Shown: one piece after another, positions 1 to 13,785 of the stretch
Layout: the number at the start of each line of letters is the position of its first letter
How positions within the stretch are numbered: the stretch's first letter is position 1
Source of the DNA: Smittia aterrima
Taxonomy: Eukaryota; Arthropoda; Insecta; Diptera; Chironomidae
Direction: 5' to 3'
Length of the DNA stretch: 64,000 nucleotides
Assembly (NCBI GenBank): GCA_033063855.1
Contig: CP093830.1
Coordinates: 2,604,854 to 2,668,853, forward strand
Notes under the pieces: generated by a model
The model's database searches: none
What the model was told of the DNA's origin: nothing
The model's input: only the letters and a program-made list of their open reading frames with translations
Translations under genes and position numbers: made by a program

Positions 1-2766
1 TTTATTTTTGGCGGAGGTTCATTCATTATTTCATTATGCTGCGGTCTTTTAAGCCAAAGTTGGAGAGGAACATGAAAAATTACTTTGCAAGCCGAGAACT
101 AATAAAAGATTGATTTATAATAAATGATATTAATAATTAGATTTCTCTGAGGCTGACGCTTACTTTGAAGAGAGGCGACTTTGGTGTTGCATCAGGAGCA
201 GGTACTTTAGCGTTTTTGCCACTTTTGTGAAGCCTTCGAGAAGGATCAACGCCAAATGAAGTGTAATCGATCATTTTGAGGATGAAGTTCATTAGGAAGT
301 GCCAAGATCATTAAGGGAGTTTATAACTACCTGAGAAGATCAAGGGCGAAGCGCATTAGAAGTTTTCCTAGATCGAGAGACTTGCCAACATGTTGATGGT
401 TGTTCTAAGAAAATATTTGCCTCGGAAGCGAGAGGATCTATCCAAAATTAGGAAGGAAAGACTCAGGATTAAGAGAAGAAAGAATAACAAATCGATGAGC
501 CACCACCCTTTCATAATTTATTCATGTTTCCTACTTCGAAGGTACAAATCGTGACGAGCTTCTATTAATTTGAATTCAAAAGGGGGAAATTCAAATTTTC
601 TCTTGTTGTTTACATTTGTCTGCCTTTCGTTTTTCGAAGGTGGAACTCAAGCTGAAGTTTCCCAACACGAACTCAAAATTTTCACCATCGCTCTAACTCT
701 TCGGATCCATTGAAATGTTTACACGTTTTTCCCTTTGAATGAAAGTGATTGTTGCGAAGCATAAAAAGAACATCGTACAAGGCAACACATTATGGTCTTG
801 CTCTTCTGTTGTTGTCGAGTACGAGGTGTAAGCACATCATAATGAAATGAAATATAAACGAGCCTCTATTTACCGCTCCGGCTGCTTTATCTTCATCCTC
901 TTCTCTCGCTCTTCAACCGTCATGTACTCATCAATCTAACATCAATTTCGATTCATTTGTGTATTAATAAGAATCATGAATTATGTTGCGGTTATCGTAT
1001 AATTTGCTTCGTGAAAAATTGCTCGCTCGGTACGTTTATCCACACAAAGCTTCTCGACATGTTCCTGCAATTGAATTTCATTAAAGTTCATCGATAATCA
1101 TTTTCTGTGTCAAAGTTTTTCTTTTTTCGGGACAAGAAGAGCGGAAAGCAATTTTCTGAGAAAAATTCAAGAAAACGGTTTCACGATAAAAAAAAGAGAT
1201 TTGTTCGACCACTGCCGCCGACAATAAACTTACACTCAAATCGATCAATCATGCGTGAAACGACTAAAATTAAACGCTTTAATTAGATCATATTGAATAA
1301 ATCTCATTATCGTGTGGAATTCAGTGAGAACCGATTTTCTCTATCGCTCGCTTTTTCTCTCTGGTTAGCGGTTTGAAACGAATTAACGAATTGAAAAGCA
1401 CTTTAAACACATGAATAAAAACACAAGAGGAAAAGAAATCTTTTAATGGGATAATGGTTTGTATCAAGCATGTAATCATTCTCTTAAGTCCTCATATATC
1501 ACAAACCGAAACGATCCGCGTTGTTACGCGACTGCACACAACTCGATGGTACGTGTCGCGCCTTCACAAGTTACGAGGACAACGTTTTGTCAACTTTTAA
1601 TTCACAAGAAGGAAGTTAAGAAATTTCTTTCTTCGATGATGTTGAAACAAAGTCATAAAGCAACAACGAGCGAGTTTTCCCTTCAGCGACCATCATCAAT
1701 TCACGAAGAAGAAGGAGAAAACAAATTCAATATAGTTATCGATTTGTTCTACACGAATAATTCAGTATTGAAAAAACGAAACATTAAGACGAGGCGAAGA
1801 ACGAAAGAAAAACATTATTAAACAATAAATGCCGCATTAACATTTGATGTATTATGAGCGAAAAAAAAAATTGAATTACTTTCTTAATAGAATTTTAAAA
1901 TTCTTCCACGTTCGAAATTGTATTTTTAGAACTTTATTTCTTGCCCTCGCTCGCGCTTTCTTCGCATTCTGTTCGCTCATTTCTTTTGTGTGAAGGAAAT
2001 CTGATTTTATTGGCCATTAAACATATTTATTATGGAAAGCCAGATAAAGGTTTTTAAATATTTGGTTTCAACGTTGTTCGTTGGCGAACGATTCTCAAAA
2101 GCCATTTTTACCGGATTAGTTCTGGCTGCATGATCGCTGATATGGTTATTGGCTAAGTAATGTAATGCTCTCGCTCGGCTCTATATTTTGAACCTCGTTA
2201 GGAAGATGAGATACAAGCTTCCATGCATTATAAAAATTGCTTTAGAAAATTTATGATTTCGAGCTTTTGAATCGATAATTCGCTTTTTTTGAATAATTAA
2301 AAGCCACAACCTCGATGATTAATTATTAATCCAACTGTAAAGTATTGATGTGAACTATTTTGTTTTATTAAACGATATTTATTCAATAATTCTGACGAGT
2401 TATGCAGCAATGCGGGTCGATAAGGCCGAGTGCGATTAATAATTGAACGAAGAGACGCGATATCCCATCGTTAACTATTAACTCATTACCTGAATTCTGT
2501 TTGGCAAATTGTGGTTTAAATATTTTATTAAGCGACTACATGTTTCAATAAATTATCGTCTTGTTTATAATATTTAAGAACTCATTCCATCTTTCTTTCT
2601 TATTTAATTTCATTAGCAATTTGCTTACAAAGTATGCGTGCTTAAAGCTCTTCCGTCTCTCTAAAGAAATTTCATTTCAATTCAACATGAAGCAACTCGA
2701 TTCACGATTGGTTGTTGGACGATGTCGATCCGCCTCAAGTGCGCGCATACAAATAAATGAACGAGG
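1..2766. other. 5' flank of the FoxB gene, no gene seen
   Basis: This is AT-rich non-coding sequence upstream of the forkhead gene. The longest open frame here (1459-1821, + strand) has no recognisable domain and begins at a non-ATG codon. I see no RNA gene or transposon. By position it should hold proximal regulatory DNA for the FoxB gene, but I can point to no specific enhancer. Confidence 0.5.
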
Positions 2767-2773
2767 TATATAG
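2767..2773 (+). promoter_or_regulatory. TATA box of the FoxB gene
   Basis: The motif TATATAG lies 30 bp upstream of the A of a consensus arthropod initiator (TCAGT, 2795-2799). This is the canonical TATA-to-start distance. The coding start follows at 3062, which would give a 5' UTR of about 265 nt. The spacing is seen directly; use of this start site is inferred. Confidence 0.6.
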
Positions 2774-2794
2774 AAGCAAAACGAGTTTATGCTT

Positions 2795-2799
2795 TCAGT
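2795..2799 (+). promoter_or_regulatory. Initiator (TCAGT) of the FoxB gene
   Basis: TCAGT matches the arthropod Inr consensus, with the predicted +1 adenine at 2797. It is paired with the TATA box at 2767-2773. A short uORF starts only 10 nt downstream, at 2806. Confidence 0.55.
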
Positions 2800-2805
2800 G
2801 TGTTG

Positions 2806-2865
2806 ATGAGACTTCGTTCAAAACATTTTTCGTTTGTCGCTAACCATTTTTTATTTTCACGTTGA
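2806..2865 (+). other. uORF in the FoxB 5' leader
   Basis: An ATG at 2806 opens a 19-codon frame that ends with TGA at 2863-2865, well before the main start at 3062. If transcription starts at 2797, this ATG sits 9 nt from the cap, a position usually scanned past. It could mildly damp translation. It exists in sequence; function is unknown. Confidence 0.4.
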
Positions 2866-3061
2866 ACTGATCGGACGGAATAAATATTTTCTCGTTTGTC
2901 GAAGAGATTCATTCAATCACAGGTGTTAAGAAGTTAGAAGAAGAAAGTGAACAAGTTTTTTGAGAAAAGAAAGAAAGAAAAATATTCGAACTGTTGAAAA
3001 GAAGATAAATTGTGATTCAAACAAATAGTGCAAAGAAGGAAAATAGTTTTAATTGAAAATC

Positions 3062-3180
3062 ATGCCGAGACCATCGCGTGAACAGTGTGATCAGAAACCG
3101 CCATATTCGTACATTTCATTAACGGCGATGGCAATCTGGAGCAGTCCTGACAAAATGTGTTCATTAAATGAAATTTACAA
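3062..3180 (+). CDS. fd96Ca: FoxB exon 1
   Basis: This exon encodes residues 1-39 plus two bases of Lys40. It covers the conserved FoxB N-terminus and helix 1 of the forkhead domain. The donor is GTAAGT at 3181. The exon is too short to be noticed as an ORF on its own. Confidence 0.9.
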
Positions 3181-4626
3181 GTAAGTTTTATCACTTTTTA
3201 AAACGTTTTACGACCAAAGTCTGCTTTGAAATCGCTTTCGTGTGATTCAATTTGATTTGACGATATCCTTCAATACGATTGTTTGTCTTTTGCTTAATAA
3301 ACTTTGTTGTGACAAATTATCGACTGTCATTTGTAAAAGCCATTAAAACGAAACCATTAAACTTCAAGTCGATCACGACAACGTTAAAAGAAATTTCATT
3401 TGACACAAAATGCTTTAAGCGATTCAAATGTTTGCTCTTAATTATCGACGTAATTAGTTGTTGATTGATAATGACAGAATAAATTTTCTTGATCAGAAAT
3501 GATTTCACAAAAATATTTCATGATCCTTTATGTTAAAAAAAATCTTAGAATTCAATGAAAGTTCGCAAAAATAATTTGCCGCCGGAAAAAAATGTTTTCT
3601 AAACTTCTTGAAAGAAATGTTTTTGCGGCAACCTCAAAACATTAAAACAAGCCTAGATCAATCAAACTTCAGACTAAATCTTTCTTAATTTGTGTTCAGT
3701 GACTCATCAATTTTCTCTCCTTCTTTTCTCACTTTAGATACATCACAGACAGGTTCCCTTACTACCGAACCAACACTCAACGGTGGCAAAATTCGTTGAG
3801 ACACAACTTAAGCTTCAACGACTGCTTCATGAAAGTTCCCAGACGCCCTGATCGACCAGGCAAGGGATCATATTGGACACTTCATCCAAAAGCATTTGAT
3901 ATGTTTGCGAATGGAAGTTTGTTGAGACGTCGAAAACGCTTCAAGCTTCACAAGACCGATAAGGAATATTTGAACGAAGAGTTTGCTGCTCTCGCAAACA
4001 TGAACAGATTCTTCACTTCACCAAATGAGTTTTATCATCAGTCGCCACTGCAACAACATCCGACTGTCGTGGAAATCCCTTATAATACCTCATCACCCCC
4101 GATCCCTGACCAAAACTACCTGCGAGTCTCGCCTCCGATTATATACGAAGAGGAACTAAAGATGTCACCAAAACCCATCTCACCACCACCGGTAGAAGAA
4201 ATTACAGTCATCGAGCCCGTAAAAAAACCAAAGCGAAAATTCAATATCGAAAGTCTCATCGAAATTGAACCTGATGAGAATCCTAGCAAAAAAGCTAAAG
4301 TTGAAAGACTCGAAAGTAGTTTCACTCTTCTAAAGCAACAGATCGCTGCGACTGGTTTTCATAACGCATCGATTCCTTTTGATCTCCATCATCACCAACA
4401 GCAACTTCAACATCATCATCACTTACAGTTAATTAGACAATTCTCAAACTACGAGCTACCACCAATTCATCCTCTGATCATGATGTCGCCTCTTGCGATG
4501 AAACTTGCCTCGAACTCAATGGCACCACCTCATCATCCTTATCTCCACCATTACCAAAATTCACTTCGATTGGACTCACTGACTAATCGTATCAGTCTCA
4601 ATCCGTCTCACATGGCAATTGTTTAA
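3062..4626 (+). CDS. fd96Ca: FoxB-class forkhead transcription factor (fd96Ca-like)
   Basis: This gene has two exons, 3062-3180 and 3738-4626. The intron at 3181-3737 has GTAAGT and TTTAG borders, and the product is 335 aa. The forkhead (winged-helix) DNA-binding domain spans about residues 12-107. It starts with QKPPYSYISLTAMAIWSSP, contains recognition helix 3 (NSLRHNLSFNDCF) and ends in wing 2 and a basic RRRKRFKL stretch. The MPRPSRE start, the WSSP residues and the RPDRPGKG wing match FoxB, and fd96Ca better than fd96Cb as I remember those proteins. Residues 208-215 (FNIESLIE) form an EH1-like Groucho-binding motif, implying repressor activity. A His/Gln-rich tract lies at about 257-270. 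The ATG at 3062 is the family start. FoxB factors act in the nucleus during ectodermal and neural patterning. Family assignment is firm; the fd96Ca versus fd96Cb choice is less so. Confidence 0.93.
3738..4626 (+). CDS. fd96Ca: FoxB exon 2
   Basis: The exon starts after the acceptor ...CTTTAG and completes Lys40, then reads YITDRFPYYRTNTQRWQNS into the rest of the forkhead domain. It continues through the EH1-like motif, acidic and proline-rich stretches and the His/Gln tract to TAA at 4624-4626. Confidence 0.92.
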
Positions 4627-4857
4627 AGCAACAAATCGGCAAGTAACGAGATTGCTTATACGCTTTAGCTTAAAAGAAATGTTCTTTTGTTGTTAGTTAT
4701 GTGAAAAATGCACTTTCACTGTAAAATTTTATTGAAGGATGTGCAATCGAGTCGACGAAGTTTTGAGTTTCACGAACACGGGTCATTAAAGTTTATTTTG
4801 CTCTCGCTGGTCATCGCTCAGCGTCGCTGTCAGTGAGAGATTGAGATTCAAGTTTGC

Positions 4858-4863
4858 AATAAA
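4858..4863 (+). terminator. Poly(A) signal of the FoxB gene
   Basis: AATAAA lies about 230 nt after the stop codon and runs into an A-rich stretch. Further AATAAA copies follow within 20 bp and near 5070, so alternative ends are possible. Confidence 0.5.
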
Positions 4864-4889
4864 AAAAAAAGAAAAAATAAACAAACAAA

Positions 4890-7800
4890 AGGTGCCGACC
4901 AAAAGTTTGCTTTAAATGTCCATTAATTAATCGCTTGTAAGAAAAATATTTGAGAACGTGGGCAGGACAGCGACTCGCAATTTGTTAATTTTCGCACATC
5001 TCACAATCCGCTTGCATATTCTCGTTTAATATTTATGAGTTTTATTGAAATTTATAACCATTTAAAACAAATAAAAGATGAAGAAAAATATTAAATGTTT
5101 AATTAAGCAAATGATTGTTTTACTCGCAACACCTCCGACGGAATGTTGTTTCAATTACAGTTAATTTTGCGATCAGCTCTGTGGAATATCGTCGAATGAA
5201 TTAAACAAATATTTCTGCTCGAATGTTAATTAATTGAAGAAGCTAATTTCCAGTTTTTACGATGAACGGTTTCGCGGAAAAGAATCGACGGTGATTTCTA
5301 AAAATCCAATTTAGATTCATTTGTTTGACGATGGGTTTCTTATGATAAATCGAGCTCATTAAACAGCTTGAATAGAGGCTGCTCATCCAACAAGTTGGAA
5401 TTAACAAAACTGCTTTTCTGAACTTCATTTATTATCAATATTTTTAATGGTAAAGCGACAGGTCAGCTCGTTCAATTCAGAAGTGTCAGAGAAGGAGCGA
5501 GAGAAAATGGAAAGAAGTTTAATGATTATTTGCTGCCTAATTATCTTAAGCTAACTTGACCTTTTTCGTTATGGCTTCGCATCATTAGCCAGTCACTTAC
5601 GTTATTAATGCGCTTCTCAAGTCATCGATCGCTCTCCGTTAAGTCATCGATAACTATAAGGAACTTCCTTCTCAAATCGAAAGAGGGAGAAGGGGAGAGC
5701 GACACAAATTAGTTAGACAGAAGCAGGAAACTATAAAAAAGTTAACTGATATGCAAATTTAGCCGCTGCTTTCTCAGAAGACACGTTGCGCAACATTTAT
5801 TTACATTGGCCGAAGCAATGAGCTGTTAGCTCTCAGGTGTAAGTTAGTGTCCACAATGTTGTTCGTGTGCACATTGCATGTACCAGATTAAATGATTTAT
5901 AGATCATTTATGCAAATAAACCTTTTATAAAGTCAGCAATTACGATTTTTATTCGAACGAACACCGGTCGCAGCTTGTAATTAAACTATTTTCCTTATTG
6001 CAACGATCGCCTCCACCGTGCAAGTGAAGTGGCGTTATTAATTGCAATTTAAACACGAGATTGTCCGGCTCTCTCGTAAGACGATGTTGTAAATAAATAT
6101 TGTTAAATTGCTAAGTACAATATTTGCATTAAACATTTAACGCAATAAGCGCTTTGCACGCAGCTCCGTCACATGCAAACCAATCGAGCTGAGGCTAAAG
6201 CGACATTAAGACTTTCCGATGAGATCGCTGATAATTTGCATCTTTCATCTCCGAGATTTTTTTTTCTTTCTTTTTTGCTCGAACGGAGCATCAATTATCA
6301 TTCAACTTCTGTTTTTTTTTTCGCTCGCACGGCGAAAACAAAAGTGCAATTAAACCGGCGAGTTATTTTAAAAGTTTTCGTTTCATCCTTTGGAACGTTT
6401 TGTATAATGATTTGTGCAACATGCATGAAGGTAGAGAGAAAGAAAGAGCTTCCCAGTTCGTCATGTCTGATCGTTAGCCCCGTCGCCTTTTCGCGCGACT
6501 TCAAAGCGAAAAGTTTCAACCTGGGAACGAACGAAGAATCGTGAAATGATAACTCAAATTATCCAACTGATAACGAGTTTCTTGCACATGCACGTTAACA
6601 TCGGCAAGTTTACAAACAACAAACTACCAGCTCGTAACAATAATCAACATGTAAGTGATGCCTGTGTGTATGTTTTTCTCTCTCTCCCTTTCGAGACGAT
6701 CCAACCAGCAGGCTTTCAAAGTTAATATTTTTACGCATATTTAACATTCATTAAAATTATTTTCGAGCATCTTTGGCTCGTCTCCTTTACTCGAGATCTT
6801 CGCCGATCCATCGAGATGCGAGAAGAATCATGCGTTTGCTAACATAACTCATTCATTTATTATTTATTATTGTGTATTATTAAGTGCTCCTCGGACACCT
6901 TCTTCCAACACTTTAAGAAATCAGCCGTGGTATGTTAGCGAGGCTGAGAAAATTGCATAAGTGAAAACGGAATATGCAACAACAGAGGAGATAGCGTTGC
7001 CGAAAGTTTGAGAGAAGAATTAAATGAGTTGATAAATTGACTTTGTGTTGCCATCTCTGCCATTTGTTGAGATCTTTTCATGAAGCATCGTGTAAGCCTT
7101 CGATTTTAATTTGGTTCTTAACTCAGACGATGCTACTTGCAAGATTTTGTTTGAAGTCAAACGCGTTCAAAAGGAAGTTCAAGCTCAGAAACATCGTTCG
7201 TTGTGCCAGCAAACAAAGTCAAATCAGATAATTAGCATCGGCAAATTGGAATTGGTTTCTCTCCTTTCTGTTGAGCAATGTATTTATCCAAAGCAATTTA
7301 TTCAAAATATCAATTTTCGCTTTCAGTATTTCGCTGTTTACTCAGTGGAAGGTGCATGCCTGACTCCGTAGACTCCACTAACCCAAAAAATTGATTTTCC
7401 CCTCCGCGGTATTGATAAAATAAATTCATTCCTCCTTTGCACATTTCAAGTTTTCTACTTTTCATTTTCCAATGCGCTATGCAAATATTTGATTTTCGTG
7501 ATTCTCTCCCGCGAGCCGAGCCAATTCAATGTCTTTTTTTCAGCGCTCGTTTCGTGGCTGTTCAGAAAATAAATCAGCTTTGATAGTTTTTTGTTTTGCG
7601 ATCATGAACGAAACATTCGAAGAAGTTTAATTTATAAAATATTTTTTGTGCGAAGTGATTGAACGTTTATAAATCGAAAAAAAGTCAATGGCTTATAAAA
7701 TTCAATTGGCTTCTTCTATTTAAAGAGGAGTGAAAAGCGGAATTACGAATTCACGCGGATCAATAAGCGAAAGCAAACAAAGCGATTTATGTTTCACTGG

Positions 7801-10800
7801 ACTTGATTTTCAAAGTCTTCTGTCGAGTGTAATTAAGCATTTTCATAGCAATTACGATAGCGAGAGAGTGTCAATTTACCTTTGAGCAAACAGCTTTAAA
7901 TTGTAGAGTCGAGGCGAAAGCTTGAACACGCAAATTATGAATTATTAAAAGTTTTAATTTAAAACTGAGGTTTCCTGATATTCGAGTGATCACCTGCTGT
8001 GTACATCGCGAGACGAGTCTAACCTTGTCCAGCTCCATCAACGTCTGACTTGAGTAATCTAGATTTCGTTATTGACATAAATAGATAATTTCACTCATTT
8101 CAACGTCGCTCGCCTAAACAAACAACAAACGAATGCGCCAAAGTGACGTGTTCAAATTCAATGTTCAAGCCGCGATAATGAATTGAATTTCGAGGGAAAG
8201 AACAATTGATTTTTGTTTTATGTTTAGCTTTTCCATTTGTGGATTTCAAGGTAATAAAACTTGCTTTGGATTGTTGAGCTTTTACGACGACAGCAAAGTC
8301 TTTTGATCAGGTCACGCTTTTCTCTGTCTCTCGAGATATGTTACAAAATGTCTCTTTAAACAATTAGAAATCGAAGTAAATTCAAGTCTAGTCAGTCAAC
8401 TCCAAACCATGAAAATGTTTGAATTTAAATATTTTTATGTTTGTTTGTTAAGAAAATGTTGGTTTGATAATTTATTTGAGGCATTTTGTGGTCAGATTTT
8501 AATAATATATTGAAAAATCAAATAAATAATAATCCCGTGAAGCCTTTCGAGAGGCTGACTCGTTTATCGGGTCCACAACCAAATTAAAATTTATGATCTT
8601 CATGAATACAAAATGAGCAAACAAAAGTTATTAATTTTTCTTTTAATTCTTCGAAGAATCGAAAAAAATATTCTCGATAATGTTGCCGGAGTTCTGAAAG
8701 AAACCGAAAGGAGAACTGACGATGAGCGCGAGTTTACACTCTTAATCCTTATTTATATTATTTATCTTGAAGAATTTATTGTGAACTTAATGCGCTTTGA
8801 AGCGTTAATGCCATTTTTATGGAATGCTTAAGAATGTCAATATTGAACTTCTCGTCTTCTTCTTCGTTTTATATTTATTTAATTTACACTTGGCTCTTCG
8901 TGGAATTCAATAAAGCAGATTACTCCACACATTTAGTTGAATACTTTGTACGCAATTTGTAACTTTGTTGTTTGTTTTATTACAATTTATCCCGCTTATC
9001 TCTCTTTGTTTTCACGTCCATGCATCAGCAAACACTTTTTGTTCGTTACGTTCACCGTAAATAATTGGAAAGTGCTTTTAAACAAACAACCAACGTCCAA
9101 CGAGTGAGGTGCGTGAAGAATGGCGAAAAGCACTTGAAGGGAAAAATATGTTTGTGCATTAATTAACGTAAAATTAAAATGAGTGCAGCAGCTTGACGAA
9201 TATTATTTGAGAACTTATCGCATGCAATCAGCAGCTTGATCGAAAATGAATTTTCCTTTAAAAATTTTAAATTTTCAATTTGTTCTTGTCGTAAAATGAA
9301 ATCAATTAATTCTTTTAAAGAATTTTTTGACGGGTTCTCGTCCATTGCTTCGTGTAAAATAATATCAGTCTCATTATGTCTCTCACTCAATTACACTTAC
9401 GCAAGTTTCTAACATTTTATCGTGAGGTTGTTCCCGCCATGGCTTTTGACTTACTTAATGACATTATTTATGATAATCATTGAATTGTTTCGTAATTACT
9501 GGACGTGAGTGAAATTTTATTAATGATCTCAGCACAGGTTGAAACACATTCAAGAGTGTCTGGTTGATTTATTAGTTTACTGCCTGGCTTCAAGGGCGTC
9601 TTCAATCGAAGGCCGAGCCAGCAACGCAAAACGTTAATTGAAGTTGCATTTTAGCAAACAATATCACTTCAGATTGAATTTGATTACTTTGATTAGTGCC
9701 GTCCTTAACATTCCAAATCAGTTTCACTTGAAGGCATGCGATCGAAGAAGAAAACCACCCCCAAAGTGTTAACTCTGCACAACACGTTTCTGCTATATTA
9801 GGCGAGACGAAATTTACAGCGCATTCAATTCCAATTTTGTGGGTGAACCATAATGTGTTTATTATTTCGATCCTTTCTGAAAATGTTTCTGCGAGAAAGT
9901 CATTCTCGAAAGCAATAAATATCTGTGTGCACGCCTCGAAGGCGAAGGGTTCCTCAGCATTAAAAATTAGATTCATTTCTTTACCGAAGGGCAAATCGAC
10001 CAGAACTTCAAATAAATCAAACATGTTGTGCTAATATTTTCATTGGATTTGTTTTCTGACTGACGACGATGACTTGTAATCCACGAAAGGGGAAGCGAGA
10101 AAAAGATGTTTAAGGTGATTTTTTGTTGAAATTTCAAATTTGCAAAGCAGCCCATTAAAATTAACCAAATTTTGTTTTCCTCTTCGGGACTCGAAAAGCC
10201 GTAAAACGATATGAGTTGATTTGCGCTGCCTTTTTCGGCGAAACAAAAAGCTGTTAAGTTAGCAGAAACTCGAGGCATGATTTATAGCATCAGGCCATTA
10301 ATAAACTCAAATATCCGCGCTCGAAGAGAAAACTATTTAACAGGCAAAACTGAATCCTAGTCTTCTCTCGAAAGCCGTGATAGGAAAATTAATTTAATTT
10401 TCTCCTTCTTTCTTTCTCATCCGATGCCTCATCGTGAAACAACAATGAACCTCGCGCCGATGGTGAACGATATCGTTGGAAGTTGTGGAGCAAACTGTAA
10501 TAAGCGATTTTTAACATTCTTGTATCGCAAATCATAAAAGTGATTATTATTCTTATTATCTCTTGTGCAACACTTTTGTGTTTGTTATTATAAAACGATT
10601 TTGAGCAGCTCTCTTCGTTTCACTTTGTCCGCCTCATCAGCGAAAAGAAAAAGTGTTTGCAAGCAGCATCAAAAATATTTGCCCGGGGTGAAGATTTGTT
10701 TGAAAGTTTCATCAAGAAATTTTTTGATTTCAACTTTAGCAACACTTAGCGATCAACCCTCTTGCAACCAAATCCTCCACAAAAAATATCTTACAAAAAA

Positions 10801-13785
10801 ATATTCACAAAAAACCTCTTCAAACTCAATAAAAAAAATTTCCCGAAAAAGCAAACAAACAATAATGACTCGACGTATAATTTAAAGGATTTCTTTTTTT
10901 CCAGATTGGTGTGGACTCAAATTATAGTTTCACTCACGTCTCTTGAGTGTTTCCAGGCAAACACCAAAGCGATCTTCAGCATTTAATTATTGAAAAACAT
11001 GCGAGCCGTTGTGTTTACTTTTGATATAAAAAGCGAGATGATTAAAGGCCGGCTCGTCCGTGAGATGAATAACAGTTTAAGCATTAATTCATCGCTGACC
11101 GATGCATGTATCACCGTAAATCTCCGCCGTGGTGGGACGTCCCGAAATCTATTGTAATTATTATTCGAAAAATTTAATTTAAAGGCAAATCGAGGAGAAT
11201 CGAAAAGCTCTTTGAACGCAACTCATCAGACAAAAAGAAACATTTAATAATTTGTTTGTTGTCGGGAAGAATCGTAAATGCCCTTAAACAAACATTTTAT
11301 AATTAGTGAGTCGAGTTATTTTGTTGCTAGAAAATTGTCTGAGTGATTAATGTCTTTTCATTTGAAGTCGGGACGAGTGAGATGGAAAGACGAAACTCTA
11401 TTAAAACTTAACACTTTGAGAAAAATACGCCGCGCGCTGTCGTGGGGATTTGCCTTAATGATGATTGTGAAACCATAGGAAACAAAATGCCAGCGTCTGT
11501 CGATTCCAAAACACTTTAAACCGATCTCTTAACCGCCACTGCTCGAGAGCAACAACCATCGAAAGTCATTTATTGCTCTCTCGCCTTTGGTTGTTGCAAT
11601 TGAATGCAAATATTTGCTCAGCAACAAAATCAAATTAATTTAATTATACGTTTTGCATTTCCATTAATTTCCTCTAGCGTTTGGCTTCATTCAAGTCACT
11701 TTCAATCACTCGAGCTAGCTGTGATTAAAATAATAGCACAGCCGATCGGAAAATTGAATTGAAATTGTTCGTTTGTCGCAAAGTTGCAACTTTTTATTGT
11801 CAAGCGAAGCATGTGGTTAAGGAATGTGCAATTTATTATGAATAGAATTTAAAAGTTCTTGAATACAAAGCCAGCCGTCACCCGCAAGGGAAAGCTCGTC
11901 ATGCAAATGCTGTCGAGTTGAATCAATCTCATCATAACGCTTTGTGCTTATCGCCAAACCACCCCGGGCGAGAAATAATTGGAAGCACTTTGCAGAAACA
12001 TTTTGTGCTCTAAGAAAATCGTCGACTGCTTATCACACTTCTAAGTAGCACCTCGAGTGCTTAAAATCGCTTCTTTATAATATTTTCGATGCAATTTTGA
12101 GGTAATTTTTGTCGGCTGATGGTACTCGCATGTTCAATTTTAGTTTCGCCTCAAATCATCTTTAAACTCGACCGAAAATGAATTGAAGTCGAATCACGTT
12201 TAGGCGTCAGAATTTCCCCTAATCACGAACATTATGACGGGAGAAGACTTAAGTGGGGAATTATGACATGTTTAAGTTCTCAATTTTCCAATTAATTCAC
12301 GCTAAATGTTTCCAATTTTCGGTTGACGTACCCGCGACCAATTACTTGCGAATTTCAATCAGACGATTGATGGTTTCAATTAATGGCGAAAACATTAAAG
12401 AGAACCAAGCGCTTCACTGATTCTCTGCCGGCAATTTCACGAGTTATTTATTGACTAATTAACTCACCACGATGCTTGTGGATTGAGAAAGATTTTAAAG
12501 AGTTCGTCGAATCGGAAATAAAGATTGTTGAAGGACTAAACATCGAAAGCTCAACAAAGTCTTCACTCGCTTGAGTTAACATGCAAATAACAGGAAAGCA
12601 AGCAGAAAGAACAGTAACAAAAACTAATTACGATATTGAGAGCTGTTGGATGACGGCGTAATATCAATAATAAATATCTGAGCAATTTTTCTTTGAGAAC
12701 GAAATCTCATTTCTTCTTTCTTATGCTTCGCCAACAAGCAGAACTGCTTTCTTCTTCGCCGATGATTTGTTTAGTGCACATTCTTGCAAGCGGTGATTTT
12801 TATCAGTGATGTAATGTGAGTCAATGATACACGCGCTTCCAAGCTAACATCACTGCGGGAAGTAATTTGATCGTGCAGAGCAGAAGTCGAAAGAGAAATA
12901 AGTTAGCGAATTAAGTTTCGCTTGTAAATTTATGATAATTGAAAATGTGTCATTGATGAGCGTTGCATGAACGTGGAAATCGAGGCTTGAGACGTTAATT
13001 GATTGGAAATTCGTTAGCAGAGCTGAGCTCAAAAACAAACCGACTCAAAGTCCGCAATTACACCTCTGACACTGAAAGCAAAGCATTTTTCCGAAATCAT
13101 TTTTTATTATCGCGCTCGTTGCATCTTTTTAACTGCTCTTTTAATACTTTCCTTATTATAATTTTAAACATCGCCTTTGTATGCTGCTTCGAAGCGCATT
13201 TTTTTCAGTGAATCGCGCTGTTTCTCTTTCATTTCTGTTTTTTTTTCGGTGTTGAGGTGTTAGCTCAAGACAAATAAGAGTCTAATGTAATTATTGGTTA
13301 TGTATCAAGGTTGCCTTCTCCTTTCGATGTTATTAATTTCATTCTTCGCCTTCCTCCGCTCTTTATGCTTTGCGCTTTTTGCAAGCAATCCAGTTAAACA
13401 TCATGGAGAAGGCAAAGATGTGAAGGAATTCTTACTGCGAGCAAAGAGAAAAGTGGGAATGAAAAACTGTTTATCGTTGAGATTCTGCTGCAGCTTCTTT
13501 TACATTAAAAATGTGCCGAAAGACCGAAGGAAATCTTGGGCGAAACTCATTTTTGGGTGAATTTTTTTAATGTATTTTATCATTCAACATGAGCCCGCAT
13601 CGGACCGAGTGTTCTTTCGCATTCCTCTTCGACCATCTCCTTTATTGATGCCTACAAACCAACAAGATTATGTGTTTTCTTGCTTTACACTTTGAGTAAA
13701 ACGCCCGAGGAAATTACATTTTCGGTTTGTTTTTAACGCTTTAAATTATAAGGTGTCTGTCAATATAATGCGAATCTTTTCACTT
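4890..13785. other. Long intergenic interval, no gene seen
   Basis: Nearly 9 kb of AT-rich DNA between the FoxB gene and the repeat cluster. Scattered open frames up to about 140 codons (for example 9602-10024, - strand) have no recognisable motif, lack convincing starts and are near what chance gives at this composition. It may be regulatory DNA for the FoxB gene; nothing specific is visible. Confidence 0.5.

Noticed and set aside
9602..10024. 140-codon open frame on the minus strand
   Set aside because: No motif, no splice context and overlapping open frames on both strands; consistent with chance.
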